From Crocinitomix sp. (GTDB lineage: Bacteria; Bacteroidota; Bacteroidia; Flavobacteriales_D; Crocinitomicaceae), in the NCBI GenBank assembly GCA_013138735.1, contig WTCE01000090.1, forward strand, positions 1 through 64,000: 64,000 bases of DNA, read 5' to 3'. A program made the translations under genes and the position numbers. Under the pieces are notes generated by a model, which saw only the letters and a program-made list of their open reading frames with translations, was not told the DNA's origin and made no database searches. Shown here piece after piece: positions 5,623 through 14,571 of this stretch. Within the stretch, counting starts at the first letter, position 1. Every line of letters starts with the position of its first letter.

Positions 5623-8586
5623 TTGATTGCATTTGTTTTATTCTCACGTCGGACACGGGGCTGGTTTGTCTTTTTTGCAATACTGTTCATTTCTGATTCC
5701 TGTTATGGTCAAAAAGCATCTTATAGCTATGAAATATTGGGGACTGAAGAAGGTCTAGCAAGCTCAGAAGTGTACACCGTAATAGAAGATAGTCGCGGAT
5801 ACCTTTGGTTTGGTACGGATGCGGGTGTCTCTAGATATGATGGTTATGAATTCACTAACTATACGGTTGTAGATGGTTTAATTGATAATACCATCTTTAA
5901 ACTACATGAGGACAATAAGGGGAGAATTTGGTGCATGGGATTTAGGAATGGAATATGTTATATCCAAAATGATCGTGTTCATCCGTATAGATATAACAAG
6001 CAACTAACTGACGCGATTCATGATCTAGGTTGGATATCCAACATTGTCGTTGATTCGAACGAAACAATCAGATTTAATCTAAGTCCTTGGGGATATGGCG
6101 AAATAAACAATCAGGGCATAATTGCGTTGGATGGTCATAAACCCAGAGATACTGTTGTACACAGAATTGTAAACTCGGATGGTTCATTAATCGATTTAAT
6201 TTGTGATTTGTCAAATAGCCCTGTTCGGCGCCTCACAATAATTGATAGGGGTATTAAACGTTTCGACAAACCTCTTGAGGCTAACCCTTTTCATGTTTAT
6301 TCTTACCCCGTTGATTCAGGAGCATACTTTTTTAATTTGGGCACAATAATCGGTTATATTGATAGGGATACAATTCTTGTAAAACATCTTCCAGTTATTC
6401 CAATGTCCTTTAATAGAGATGATAAAGGGCGTGTTTGGATTGCTTATTTGAATAAGGGCATAGCCGTTTATAATTCAGTATTTGACTTGTTTGATGGGAG
6501 GCCTCCCGCATTGCAACTATTAGATGGGTTTAATATTTCGAAAATATTAAATCAACCTGGCTCTGGCATGTGGCTTTCTCTTGAAAACAGAGGTGTTTGT
6601 CATATTTACAACTACGATATAGAAAACTACTTTTTTGATGCGGTAAAACCGAATGGTATTCCTGCCTTAGCTAAAAATGATTCGAATGAACTATTTCTTT
6701 CAGTTCCGAACGGAGATTTTTATAAAATAAATGCGGCAGGCACATTTTTACCAATAATTAAAGGGTATTCTAATGCCAGTGATATTTATGTGGATGAAGA
6801 AAAAAAGAAAATATATGTGGCAACTTTCGACTTCAGGAATGAATCAATAAAGAGTAGCAATGGGTATGAATTCAACTATATCCATGGACGCGGAATAAAG
6901 GTGCTAAATGATAGTTCTATCTGGGTTTTGTCTCCCCAGTCTTTGCAATTAAAAGTCAATAACGAAACTACTTTTAAAACGGAGGGATATCAATTTTTAA
7001 AAACCATTTTTAAAGATGAACAAGGAACTATTTGGCTGGGCGGAAATGGCGGGTTTTTTAAAATGGAAAATCGGAAATTAATTTCCTGTAATGCATTACT
7101 TGGGTTAGAAAACAAACAAATCAAAATAAACAAAATCAGGGGGCTTAAAAATGGAACCATGATGATTGCCACTAAAAATGATGGACTTTTATTGCTTTCT
7201 CCATCCAAAAGTGTCCTTCATATTCCTTTTAAAGAAGACGTTATTTTAGACATGTATTTGGATGATGATGGTGAATTATGGATAGGTACCAATAATGGAA
7301 TTATTCGCTTAAAGCCTAATCTATTGGGTGAATATTCGGTGCAGCGTATCAATCATTTAAACGGGCTTTCTTCGAATCAAATAAACTGTATTAATGGAAT
7401 TGATGATTTTATATATGCAGGCACAGAGAATGGTTTAGTAAGATTCAATAAACGGGAAGTTTTACCTCTAAATTTGATTCCAAAACTTAGTATTCAATCC
7501 ATTTCTGTTAATGGTGATATAACAGGATTAGCCAATGACTATCAATTAAGCCATGATCAAAATAATATAGAGTTTTTCTTTTCTGGACGCTCTCACGACC
7601 ATTCTGGAAACCTAAAATATCGTTATAAATTAAAAGGGGCTGATGAAAACTGGCTTTATACGGGTAATAGAATAGTCCGCTATCCTTCATTAGCGCCAGG
7701 GGATTATCAATTTAAAGTTGCTGCGTCAAACGGTGTAAGTGCTTGGAGCGATTTCAGCCAAATAAACATAACCATAAATAAGCCCTGGTGGAAAACAACT
7801 TATTTTATTCTCGCCCTGATCATTTTAGGACTCACGCTTGTTTTTTCAATTTATTTCCTTCGTCTTAAAAGTAAAACGCAGGAATATGAAAAATCAAGAC
7901 AAATAGAGGAACAAAAACTTAAGCTAATTGAAGCAAAATTGGTGGCCTTGCGTTCGCAAATGAATCCTCATTTCACATTTAATTCGCTGAACGCGATCCA
8001 AAATGTTTTAGTCAATTTTAGTGTTAAAGAGGCCATAAATTATATGAGCAACTTCTCAACACTCATTCGAGGAATTCTAGAAAATTCAGAAAAATTTTAT
8101 ATGCAACTTGATGAAGAGCTAGAGATGCTTAAACTTTATGTTGATCTTGAAAATTTACGTTTTGGAAATACGATTGATTATCAGGTTCAAGTAGATCTTA
8201 TCGCTGAAGAGAGCTTTATCGAAATTCCATCAATGATTTTGCAGCCTTTTATCGAAAATGCCATTATACATGGCTTGGCGCCTAAAAAAAATGGTGATCG
8301 CAAGCTCATTTTAAGTTTTAAAGAAGATGAGCGGAATATATATTGTACCGTTCAAGATTCCGGAATAGGACGAAAAGCAGCAAAAGAAATTAAGGAACAG
8401 AGCGGACTGAAACGGCAATCGTTTGGAATCAAAATTGCGGAAGAACGTCTGAAGTTATTGGCGGGGGGAAAAACAAATGAATTCACTTTTCATATCAGCG
8501 ACTTATATGATCAGAACGGCGAAGTTACTGGAACTAAAGTGACAATTAAATTTAAAAAAGGAATCTATGTCAATGAAAATAATTGA
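5623..8586 (+). CDS. Propeller-sensor histidine kinase (LytS-type)
   Basis: This 987-residue membrane sensor kinase starts at TTG. The first 30 residues form a signal peptide ending CYGQ, which supports that start. The periplasmic part is two-component-regulator propeller repeats (LGLENKQIKINKI and GLSSNQINCI are typical), followed by a Y_Y_Y domain with a YRYKLKG / W signature near 650-715. One membrane helix lies at about 725-748, then a short coiled coil. The His_kinase domain carries the phospho-acceptor His783 in MNPHFTFNSLN; the family usually has Leu in place of that Thr. The HATPase has IENAIIHGL and DSGIGR. It overlaps its response-regulator gene by 20 bases. Facing the RiPP array, it may sense an extracellular cue for it. 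Confidence 0.88.
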   Translation: MIAFVLFSRRTRGWFVFFAILFISDSCYGQKASYSYEILGTEEGLASSEVYTVIEDSRGYLWFGTDAGVSRYDGYEFTNYTVVDGLIDNTIFKLHEDNKGRIWCMGFRNGICYIQNDRVHPYRYNKQLTDAIHDLGWISNIVVDSNETIRFNLSPWGYGEINNQGIIALDGHKPRDTVVHRIVNSDGSLIDLICDLSNSPVRRLTIIDRGIKRFDKPLEANPFHVYSYPVDSGAYFFNLGTIIGYIDRDTILVKHLPVIPMSFNRDDKGRVWIAYLNKGIAVYNSVFDLFDGRPPALQLLDGFNISKILNQPGSGMWLSLENRGVCHIYNYDIENYFFDAVKPNGIPALAKNDSNELFLSVPNGDFYKINAAGTFLPIIKGYSNASDIYVDEEKKKIYVATFDFRNESIKSSNGYEFNYIHGRGIKVLNDSSIWVLSPQSLQLKVNNETTFKTEGYQFLKTIFKDEQGTIWLGGNGGFFKMENRKLISCNALLGLENKQIKINKIRGLKNGTMMIATKNDGLLLLSPSKSVLHIPFKEDVILDMYLDDDGELWIGTNNGIIRLKPNLLGEYSVQRINHLNGLSSNQINCINGIDDFIYAGTENGLVRFNKREVLPLNLIPKLSIQSISVNGDITGLANDYQLSHDQNNIEFFFSGRSHDHSGNLKYRYKLKGADENWLYTGNRIVRYPSLAPGDYQFKVAASNGVSAWSDFSQINITINKPWWKTTYFILALIILGLTLVFSIYFLRLKSKTQEYEKSRQIEEQKLKLIEAKLVALRSQMNPHFTFNSLNAIQNVLVNFSVKEAINYMSNFSTLIRGILENSEKFYMQLDEELEMLKLYVDLENLRFGNTIDYQVQVDLIAEESFIEIPSMILQPFIENAIIHGLAPKKNGDRKLILSFKEDERNIYCTVQDSGIGRKAAKEIKEQSGLKRQSFGIKIAEERLKLLAGGKTNEFTFHISDLYDQNGEVTGTKVTIKFKKGIYVNENN

Positions 8587-9334
8587 TGCGGTAATAATTG
8601 ATGATGAGGCACCAGCAAGAGAAATGCTCAAAACACTGTTGTCTGAATATTTTAATCATATTCGAGTCATAGGAGAGGCTGATTCAGTTCAGGAAGGTGT
8701 TCAAGTTTTAAAAAAATGCAACCCAGCGGTCGTTTTTTTGGACATCAATTTGTCTGACGGAAGTGGTTTTAATCTTTTAGAAAAATTGGATAATGTCCAA
8801 TTTCAAATCATTTTTGTAACGGCTTATAATTCCTACGCAATTAATGCCTTCAAAGTAAATGCATTAGATTATATTTTAAAACCTATCGGCTTATCCGAAT
8901 TGGAAAGAGCAATCGAGCGTCTAAATGAAACTTCTCCAACAATTAGTGAGAATGATTTGCCGGAAATCGTTGCCAATTGGCGGCAGCAAAATAATGACCA
9001 ATCTAGTAAGTTAGCAATTCGAGAATTTGATGGCGTCCGGTTTATTCAGATTGGCGAAATAATTCGGTGTCGATCGCACAACAACTATACTGAGTTTCAT
9101 ATGATGTCAGGTGAAAAAATTATGACATCCAAAACGCTAAAAGAGTATGCCAAAATTCTAGAAAGCTATAATTTCTTTAGAATTTATCAGTCACATTTGG
9201 TAAACCTTTTAATGGTAAAAAAAATCTTAAGCATTGAAGGTTTATATGTTGAAATGAACAATGGTGATGTCTTGGAGCTATCAAGAGATAAGAAAAAAAA
9301 TCTTTTTGAAAAGATGAAGAAACTACAAGCTTAA
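8567..9334 (+). CDS. LytTR response regulator
   Basis: This is a 255-residue DNA-binding response regulator. The receiver domain (about 5-125) has the acidic pocket IIDDEAP, phospho-acceptor Asp59 in VVFLDINLSDGSGF, the T in VTAYNSYA and Lys in ILKPI. The LytTR domain (about 155-250) has the usual IRCRSHNNYTEFH and FFRIYQSHLVNL blocks. The start overlaps the kinase end by 20 bases, so translation is coupled. A start two codons later (MKII) is possible. LytTR domains bind direct repeats about 21 bases apart, and the triple repeat upstream of its own operon is the obvious candidate target. Partner assignment to the adjacent kinase is secure from gene order. Confidence 0.92.
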   Translation: MSMKIIDAVIIDDEAPAREMLKTLLSEYFNHIRVIGEADSVQEGVQVLKKCNPAVVFLDINLSDGSGFNLLEKLDNVQFQIIFVTAYNSYAINAFKVNALDYILKPIGLSELERAIERLNETSPTISENDLPEIVANWRQQNNDQSSKLAIREFDGVRFIQIGEIIRCRSHNNYTEFHMMSGEKIMTSKTLKEYAKILESYNFFRIYQSHLVNLLMVKKILSIEGLYVEMNNGDVLELSRDKKKNLFEKMKKLQA

Positions 9335-9524
9335 TTAGAGGTTTGGATCAAGCTTACCTTTCCTTCCTCTTTCTAAGTGATAGAAGCGTTGGTAGTTCTG
9401 AGTGCATTATTCTTCTTTTCATTTTTCATTCTAAAATTCAACGTTTTTGTAAGCAAATGAAATCAAATACGTCAACAAGTACCAGAAAACTGGAAATAAT
9501 GAGACTTAAATTTAACGTAACAAT

Positions 9525-10097
9525 ATGAAGGTTGTTCTGCTTTCAGAATTTGCAAATCATGACTTTGTTGATTATGTCGCGTCCTTTTTTGAAAACGCCA
9601 AGCGCGAAGTCTTTGCTCTTGGGTACAAACCAAAAGGAATTTCCTTTAGGAAATCAGGAAATTTGTGCAATAATGATGAACTAAAGGGGATTGTCAAAGA
9701 TGCGGCTCTTATAATTATTGCAAGAAACAAGAATCAACATAATGAGAACCACTCGCAAAACGATTCACTTCTCACATTCAATGATTTGACACAAAATAAA
9801 GTCGCGCTGTATTTTGACATTTCTGAATGCGCAGTGCCTTCTTTAAAAACAGAATTAATTGCAAATAGCGCTGTTTTGGAATCAAATAACGAACTAATCT
9901 CTCCTTTCTTTGTTCCAAACTATAAGGAAACATTTAGCAAGGCTGAGGGAATAGTTAATACGGAATTGTATCTTCAATTTATTCGAAAAATCAATGCAAT
10001 AAAATCTAATGAACTTGCTACTTATTTTCGAACAGATAGATTCACGTGTGGAATTGATCCAACTCGGAAATTCTTTGGTGAGGAAGATGGCTATTAA
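9525..10097 (+). CDS. Hypothetical cytoplasmic protein
   Basis: This 190-residue protein has no signal peptide or membrane segment. I do not recognise a family. The start MKVVLLSEFAN followed by a helix, and the later pattern AALIIIARNK, look like an alpha/beta Rossmann-like fold with a strand-loop opening. Length and composition match the neighbouring genes. It stands between the LytTR operon and the zinc-ribbon protein with 190-base and 129-base gaps, so operon membership is unclear. Confidence 0.6.
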   Translation: MKVVLLSEFANHDFVDYVASFFENAKREVFALGYKPKGISFRKSGNLCNNDELKGIVKDAALIIIARNKNQHNENHSQNDSLLTFNDLTQNKVALYFDISECAVPSLKTELIANSAVLESNNELISPFFVPNYKETFSKAEGIVNTELYLQFIRKINAIKSNELATYFRTDRFTCGIDPTRKFFGEEDGY

Positions 10098-10226
10098 GAA
10101 CAGCTCATTAATATTATACTATAATTTATGGCGGATAAATCAAAGTAAATTTGAATTCAATTCGTAATTTCAACATCTATGAATAAAGTAAGATTTTAGA
10201 CTTTAAAAAAAGAAAACAATGCAAAT

Positions 10227-10490
10227 TTGATAGAAAATATTAAGAATTATTTTTCAAAAAAGGACAATGGTGAAAAAGTAGGAGATGCACCCGAGGGTAT
10301 GTGTCCAGTTTGCTGGGGACATAGCGAATATGACGGTCAACATTATGAGATCAAGAAAGATAAACACAATACAAGTGAAGGGCATGTGTATGAAAGTTTC
10401 ATTAGCAAGATAGTTGATGAGCACGTAAGAACAACACACAATTTAAAAGATAAATACATCTGCACTACTTGTGATAAAGTCATAGAATAA
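10227..10490 (+). CDS. Small zinc-ribbon-type protein
   Basis: This 87-residue protein has an N-terminal basic helix (IENIKNYF), then CPVCWG near residue 27 and a C-terminal CTTCDKVIE. The two CxxC knuckles predict one structural zinc. Proteins with the same opening (APEGMCPxCWG) and terminal CxxC are widespread in Bacteroidota and have no known function. The frame opens with TTG at 10227. An ATG with a better A-rich leader (10219-10221) is out of frame by one base and stops after three codons, so either TTG is the true start or one base was lost. Sequence otherwise looks intact. Confidence 0.65.
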   Translation: MIENIKNYFSKKDNGEKVGDAPEGMCPVCWGHSEYDGQHYEIKKDKHNTSEGHVYESFISKIVDEHVRTTHNLKDKYICTTCDKVIE

Positions 10491-10589
10491 ATGAAAGTTT
10501 ATTTTGCTATAAAAAGAGAAGCGGATTTTTGATGAAACTTCAGGCAGAATAAAGACTTATGATAGTATTGATAATTAAGACAAACAAAA

Positions 10590-11081
10590 ATGGACACTAA
10601 TAAAAAAGCATACATAGCGGGCGGTTGCTTCTGGGGAATGGAAGATCTTTTTAGAGTACAAAAAGGAATTTTAAATACCGAAGTTGGATACCAAGGCGGA
10701 CAAAACGATAATCCTACGTATAGAAATCATCCTGGTCATGCAGAAGGAATAGAAATAACGTATGACCCAAATGAAACCTCTTTTAAAGAAATTCTAGATT
10801 TTTTCTTTAGAATTCATGACCCCTCAACTGTTGACCAGCAAGGAAATGATAGAGGGTCAAGTTACAGATCAACTATTTTTATCCAAAATGATGAAGAACG
10901 AGAAATTGCTGCGGAAGTAATTGAGATTGTAAATAAATCTGGCAGATGGAATGCTCCAGTAGTTACAACGCTTGAGCCATTTGCAACCTTTTGGTCTGCA
11001 GAACCGGAACATCAAGATTATTTAGTAAAACATCCGAATGGCTATACATGTCATTTCGAAAGATTCGGCACTTTTTTATAA
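10590..11081 (+). CDS. msrA: Peptide methionine-S-sulfoxide reductase MsrA
   Basis: This 163-residue cytoplasmic enzyme reduces methionine-S-sulfoxide in proteins. The catalytic motif GGCFWG is at the N-terminus, with nucleophile Cys13. The family blocks [25 protein letters not shown] and the closing HPNGYTCHF are all present, and the length is full. Only one other cysteine (in YTCHF) is visible, so thiol recycling may use that residue or thioredoxin directly. It is a single gene with no MsrB partner nearby. The ATG follows GACAAACAAAA, a typical weak Bacteroidota leader. Confidence 0.95.
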   Translation: MDTNKKAYIAGGCFWGMEDLFRVQKGILNTEVGYQGGQNDNPTYRNHPGHAEGIEITYDPNETSFKEILDFFFRIHDPSTVDQQGNDRGSSYRSTIFIQNDEEREIAAEVIEIVNKSGRWNAPVVTTLEPFATFWSAEPEHQDYLVKHPNGYTCHFERFGTFL

Positions 11082-11444
11082 TTCGGGTGTTGATGGAGAT
11101 GAGATCTGATAGACCAAAGCAGTCGACTATGTTTACTATTATTAAGTTAATAGCCGTGCAACATTATCGTCTTCACAAGAATAATATTACATGAATCCAT
11201 TAATAGTATAATTAGCCTTATTCCTTGATTAAATATAATATTTCCGGAAACAATGTTGGCACGTGAAATACTTCACCTGGGACGGCTTTAAGGAGCTGAA
11301 GTCTATTGTGTTGCTAACAACAGACAAGTTATTCTGAATAATAAAGCGAACAACAAATGGTAGCGATTTTCTTCGTAATATTGCATACCTAGTTTATTAC
11401 ACAATCCTTTTTCTGACAAAAACTACCTTAATAATCAGCTTACT

Positions 11445-13277
11445 ATGAAACAAATATTGAGTTTATCATCCTTTTTAATCATATTAAACTGTTTTGGTCA
11501 AAATGCCTTAGATTTTGATGGAACAAATGATGTTGTGCAAACAACTTATGAAGGAGTTTTGGGTTCAACTAACCGAACCTTTGAGGCATGGATTTATGTA
11601 AGTGCTGATGCCCCAGCATCCAATTTAGCGATTTTGGATTATGGGCAAAATGCAGTTGGATCGAGAAATACATTTTTGGTTGGAGGAGACAGAAGCCTGC
11701 GATATCTATCAGGTGGAGTTGACGCGAATATTGGAACTGGCGCAGATGTCATTCCAGAAGAAGAATGGACCCATGTTGCATTTGTATTAAACAGCGGAAC
11801 GGGATACTTATACGTTAACGGTGTTGAGGAAGGAACAGGATCTTTGACAACGGTAGACACTCCATCTGGCGAAGCCGATATGACTATAGGTCAAAGAGTA
11901 TCTGGCGGCTCACTTCCATTTTACGGAATCATTGATGAAGTACGTATTTGGGATGTCGCACGTACGAGTGATGAAATTTTAGGAGCAATGAACACAGAAC
12001 AATGTATGACAGAGGGCCTAGTGGCTTACTACAGATTTAATCAAGGTGTTGCAGGTGGTGTCAATATTGGTGTTGTTTCGGCTATAGAAGAAATATCAGG
12101 GAATGACGGGGATCTAAATGATTTTGCTTTGACTGGGCTCACTTCGAACTGGGTTTTAGGGGCAGATTTAGAAGCTGCACCGTCTTATAGTATAACAAAC
12201 ACATTTACCGAGTGTGCTGGTTTTTCTGTAACCGTAGGCGACAATACTTATACTACAACTGGTGAATATACAGATGTGTTTTCCGGAGTATTAACCTGTG
12301 ATTCCATCATAATTACGGACTTAACTATTTTGCCGTATGGTGTAAATGATGTGCTGATTGCTGAGTGCACCGGGTTCTCAATTACACTCAACGGAACGTC
12401 TTATGATGAAACAGGTTATTACACAGACACGTTAACCGCAGCAGCTGCCAATGGATGTGATTCAATTATTTTGCTTGATTTAACTATTTATGAAGAAGCA
12501 ATCAACGACTTGGTTATCAATGAATGTGAAGGGTATTCGATAATTGTAAATGGAACAACTTATGATGCCACAGGTGAATACACTGAAACTGTAATTGGAG
12601 GAGGCCTTGGAGGTTGTGACTCTATTATAAATTTAGATTTAACCATATCAGATCATATTATAAATGACTTAACCATTAGTGAGTGCGAGGGATATACCAT
12701 AACAGTTAATGGTACTGAGTATAATTCAACAGGGGTTTATTCAGAAACGATTATCGGAGGTGCGGTCAGTGGTTGTGATTCAATTATCAACTTAGATCTA
12801 ACTGTTGCAGGCCCAGTTGATGTGACAACGACAGTAGATGGACTAACGATTACTGCGAACAATGCGTCCGCTACGTATCAATGGATTGATTGTAATACTA
12901 TGATGGAATTGCCTGGCGAAACCGATCAATCACTTACCGTCACAGAAAATGGTGATTACGCAGTCATTATAACTGAAGGGGGCTGTTCCGACACATCTGA
13001 TTGTATCACCTATACTAATGTAGGATTGAAAGAGATAAGTCAGCAAAGTTCATTAACTGTCTATCCGAATCCCGCAAGCGAAAATATTACAATCGAAACT
13101 GCTAATTCAGGAAGCGCTACTGTTTCAATCTATTCCCTTTTAGGAAAAGTTGCTATCGAACAAGTCTATTTTGAAGACATAATCGCACTAGACATCCAAG
13201 ACTTGCCAGCAGGTTCTTATATTATTGAAGTATCACAAGACGATAAAAAAGAAAGACATTTCTTTGTGAAGCAATAG
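11445..13277 (+). CDS. Secreted LamG-domain protein with T9SS type A sorting domain
   Basis: This 610-residue surface or secreted protein has a signal peptide of about 18 residues (ending CFGQ). A LamG/concanavalin-like domain follows at about 20-205 (DFDGTNDVVQT opening, IDEVRIWDVARTSDEI near its end). Four repeats of about 50 residues follow, each beginning EC(E/A/T)G(Y/F)S and containing NGTxYxxTGxYT and GCDSIINLDLTI; these look like small beta-sandwich stalk units. The last 80 residues are a T9SS type A sorting domain with VYPNPASENITIE and LPAGSYIIEVS. T9SS substrates are exported and often anchored to lipopolysaccharide. It stands alone, with no regulatory element recognised upstream. 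Confidence 0.88.
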   Translation: MKQILSLSSFLIILNCFGQNALDFDGTNDVVQTTYEGVLGSTNRTFEAWIYVSADAPASNLAILDYGQNAVGSRNTFLVGGDRSLRYLSGGVDANIGTGADVIPEEEWTHVAFVLNSGTGYLYVNGVEEGTGSLTTVDTPSGEADMTIGQRVSGGSLPFYGIIDEVRIWDVARTSDEILGAMNTEQCMTEGLVAYYRFNQGVAGGVNIGVVSAIEEISGNDGDLNDFALTGLTSNWVLGADLEAAPSYSITNTFTECAGFSVTVGDNTYTTTGEYTDVFSGVLTCDSIIITDLTILPYGVNDVLIAECTGFSITLNGTSYDETGYYTDTLTAAAANGCDSIILLDLTIYEEAINDLVINECEGYSIIVNGTTYDATGEYTETVIGGGLGGCDSIINLDLTISDHIINDLTISECEGYTITVNGTEYNSTGVYSETIIGGAVSGCDSIINLDLTVAGPVDVTTTVDGLTITANNASATYQWIDCNTMMELPGETDQSLTVTENGDYAVIITEGGCSDTSDCITYTNVGLKEISQQSSLTVYPNPASENITIETANSGSATVSIYSLLGKVAIEQVYFEDIIALDIQDLPAGSYIIEVSQDDKKERHFFVKQ

Positions 13278-13541
13278 GCTTTTTAAGAGAGTGATATCCC
13301 GTATTGAACCATCTGGATTAATGGATAAGTTCAAGAACACTATTTCATTCTGCTCAATTATTTTTAATAATCAATTTCTATGCTAGAGACTTGCATTTGA
13401 AAAACTGCTTTATCTCCAGTCAAGGGACTGGAGCGTAAAACTTGCCCCGAAATTTTCTTATTTTTGATTAACGCTAACCAAAAATTCTATTTTTTATTCT
13501 AATTTAGAGAGATACAAATTGAATTCAATCAAAAAGATACC

Positions 13542-14048
13542 ATGAAAAAAATAATCTTCCAAAGCGCACTTTTACTAATAATCGTAAGCATATCTTCTGC
13601 AGCTCTAGCGCAATCAACCAAAGCCAAATATTTCTCTTCCGAAGCGAAACTCTCCGTTACTTTTCCAAGTAAGTTTGAAACAACTGAAGATGTCAAAGAA
13701 GCGTTTAAATCTGTCAAAACACAGGTTATGGTTAATGGCGCACTTTATTATGTAAGTTATTCAGTCCATAAAAATGACCTGTCTAAGAATGAGTCGCTTG
13801 CCAAGGTTTCACTAGACTCCTTTATCGAAACACTTAACGGTAAAGTAACCAAAGAAGCTATATGGAAGGTACGCAAGAAAAACGGTCTTCAAGCGCTCTT
13901 TAATGTAACCGAAGGGGAATTAAAAGGAGAATATCGGGTTGTTATTATCGGTCAGATCCAATACCAAATTGCGGTTGTTGCACCAAAGGAAAGCTGGGAT
14001 GAAAAGGTAACAAAGAAGTTCTTTAAGTCATTTAAGGTGAAAAAGTAA
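13542..14048 (+). CDS. Small secreted protein of unknown function
   Basis: This 168-residue protein has a signal peptide (about 1-23, ending AALAQ), so it is exported to the periplasm or beyond. The mature part opens with AKYFSSEAKLSVTFPSKFE, a pattern seen in small PsbP-like or lipid-stress-type secreted proteins of Bacteroidota, and ends in a Lys-rich helix. No catalytic motif, lipobox or T9SS domain is present. The gene is single, with a 264-base gap upstream and a convergent gene 35 bases downstream. Confidence 0.65.
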   Translation: MKKIIFQSALLLIIVSISSAALAQSTKAKYFSSEAKLSVTFPSKFETTEDVKEAFKSVKTQVMVNGALYYVSYSVHKNDLSKNESLAKVSLDSFIETLNGKVTKEAIWKVRKKNGLQALFNVTEGELKGEYRVVIIGQIQYQIAVVAPKESWDEKVTKKFFKSFKVKK

Positions 14049-14083
14049 GCGAATCACAATTTCATTTTTAGCTTCTGTAAGTT

Positions 14084-14290
14084 TTAATCAGCAAAACCTG
14101 ATCCCGAGCAAATCTGACATATTCCAGACCCGTTACATTCTTCACATCTAGATTGCTCGTTGACCAAACTAGAACTAAATTGATCTAGCGCATTACCTAA
14201 TCCAGTACCTCTACACTCAGAACATTTACCGTCACCTTCATCCACGAAAATATTTATTTTTATGTCATTACAATCAGGACATTTAGCCAT
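14084..14290 (-). CDS. Small DnaJ-type zinc-finger protein
   Basis: This 68-residue protein is built almost entirely of CxxC knuckles: CPDC, CSECRGTG, CEECNGSG and CQICSGSG. The CxxCxGxG signature is that of the DnaJ central zinc domain, where it binds two zinc ions and unfolded clients. No J domain or peptide-binding domain is present. Free-standing versions occur widely and their role is unknown. The protein is soluble and cytoplasmic. It converges with the secreted protein to its left. Confidence 0.75.
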   Translation of the reverse strand: MAKCPDCNDIKINIFVDEGDGKCSECRGTGLGNALDQFSSSLVNEQSRCEECNGSGICQICSGSGFAD

Positions 14291-14505
14291 ATTAAGTCAT
14301 TTTTTGTTACAACCAAAGTTATTAATCTAAGTAATAATTGTCAATCCGTATTTATACTTACTCTTATAAAAGTGCCTTATAGGCTAAATGAATAATTTGT
14401 GATTTGTCTATTTTCAATTTTAATTACCTCCAACGTATTCAAATCATCAAAAAACAGGTCGTTCCTTACCCTTTTGCGGGTTCAATAATAATCCCCATCT
14501 ATTGC

Positions 14506-14546
14506 AAAAAGGGATAACCGATTTTTAAATCAGTTATCCCTTTTTT
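14506..14546 (-). terminator. Bidirectional intrinsic terminator
   Basis: A long near-perfect hairpin reads GGGATAAC, mismatch, GATTT, TT loop, AAATC, mismatch, GTTATCCC. It is flanked by five A on the left and six T on the right, so it can terminate transcription both ways. It ends the T9SS gene that stops at 14572. To its left, 14427-14483 holds one copy of a degenerate intergenic repeat. Confidence 0.85.
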
Positions 14547-14571
14547 ATTTCCCTGTCCTAAAACAGGAGGT

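Noticed and set aside
9343-9528. A 61-codon frame after the LytTR gene
   Set aside because: Low-complexity hydrophobic and Ser/Thr-rich composition, no recognisable motif, and its 3' end overlaps the next start.
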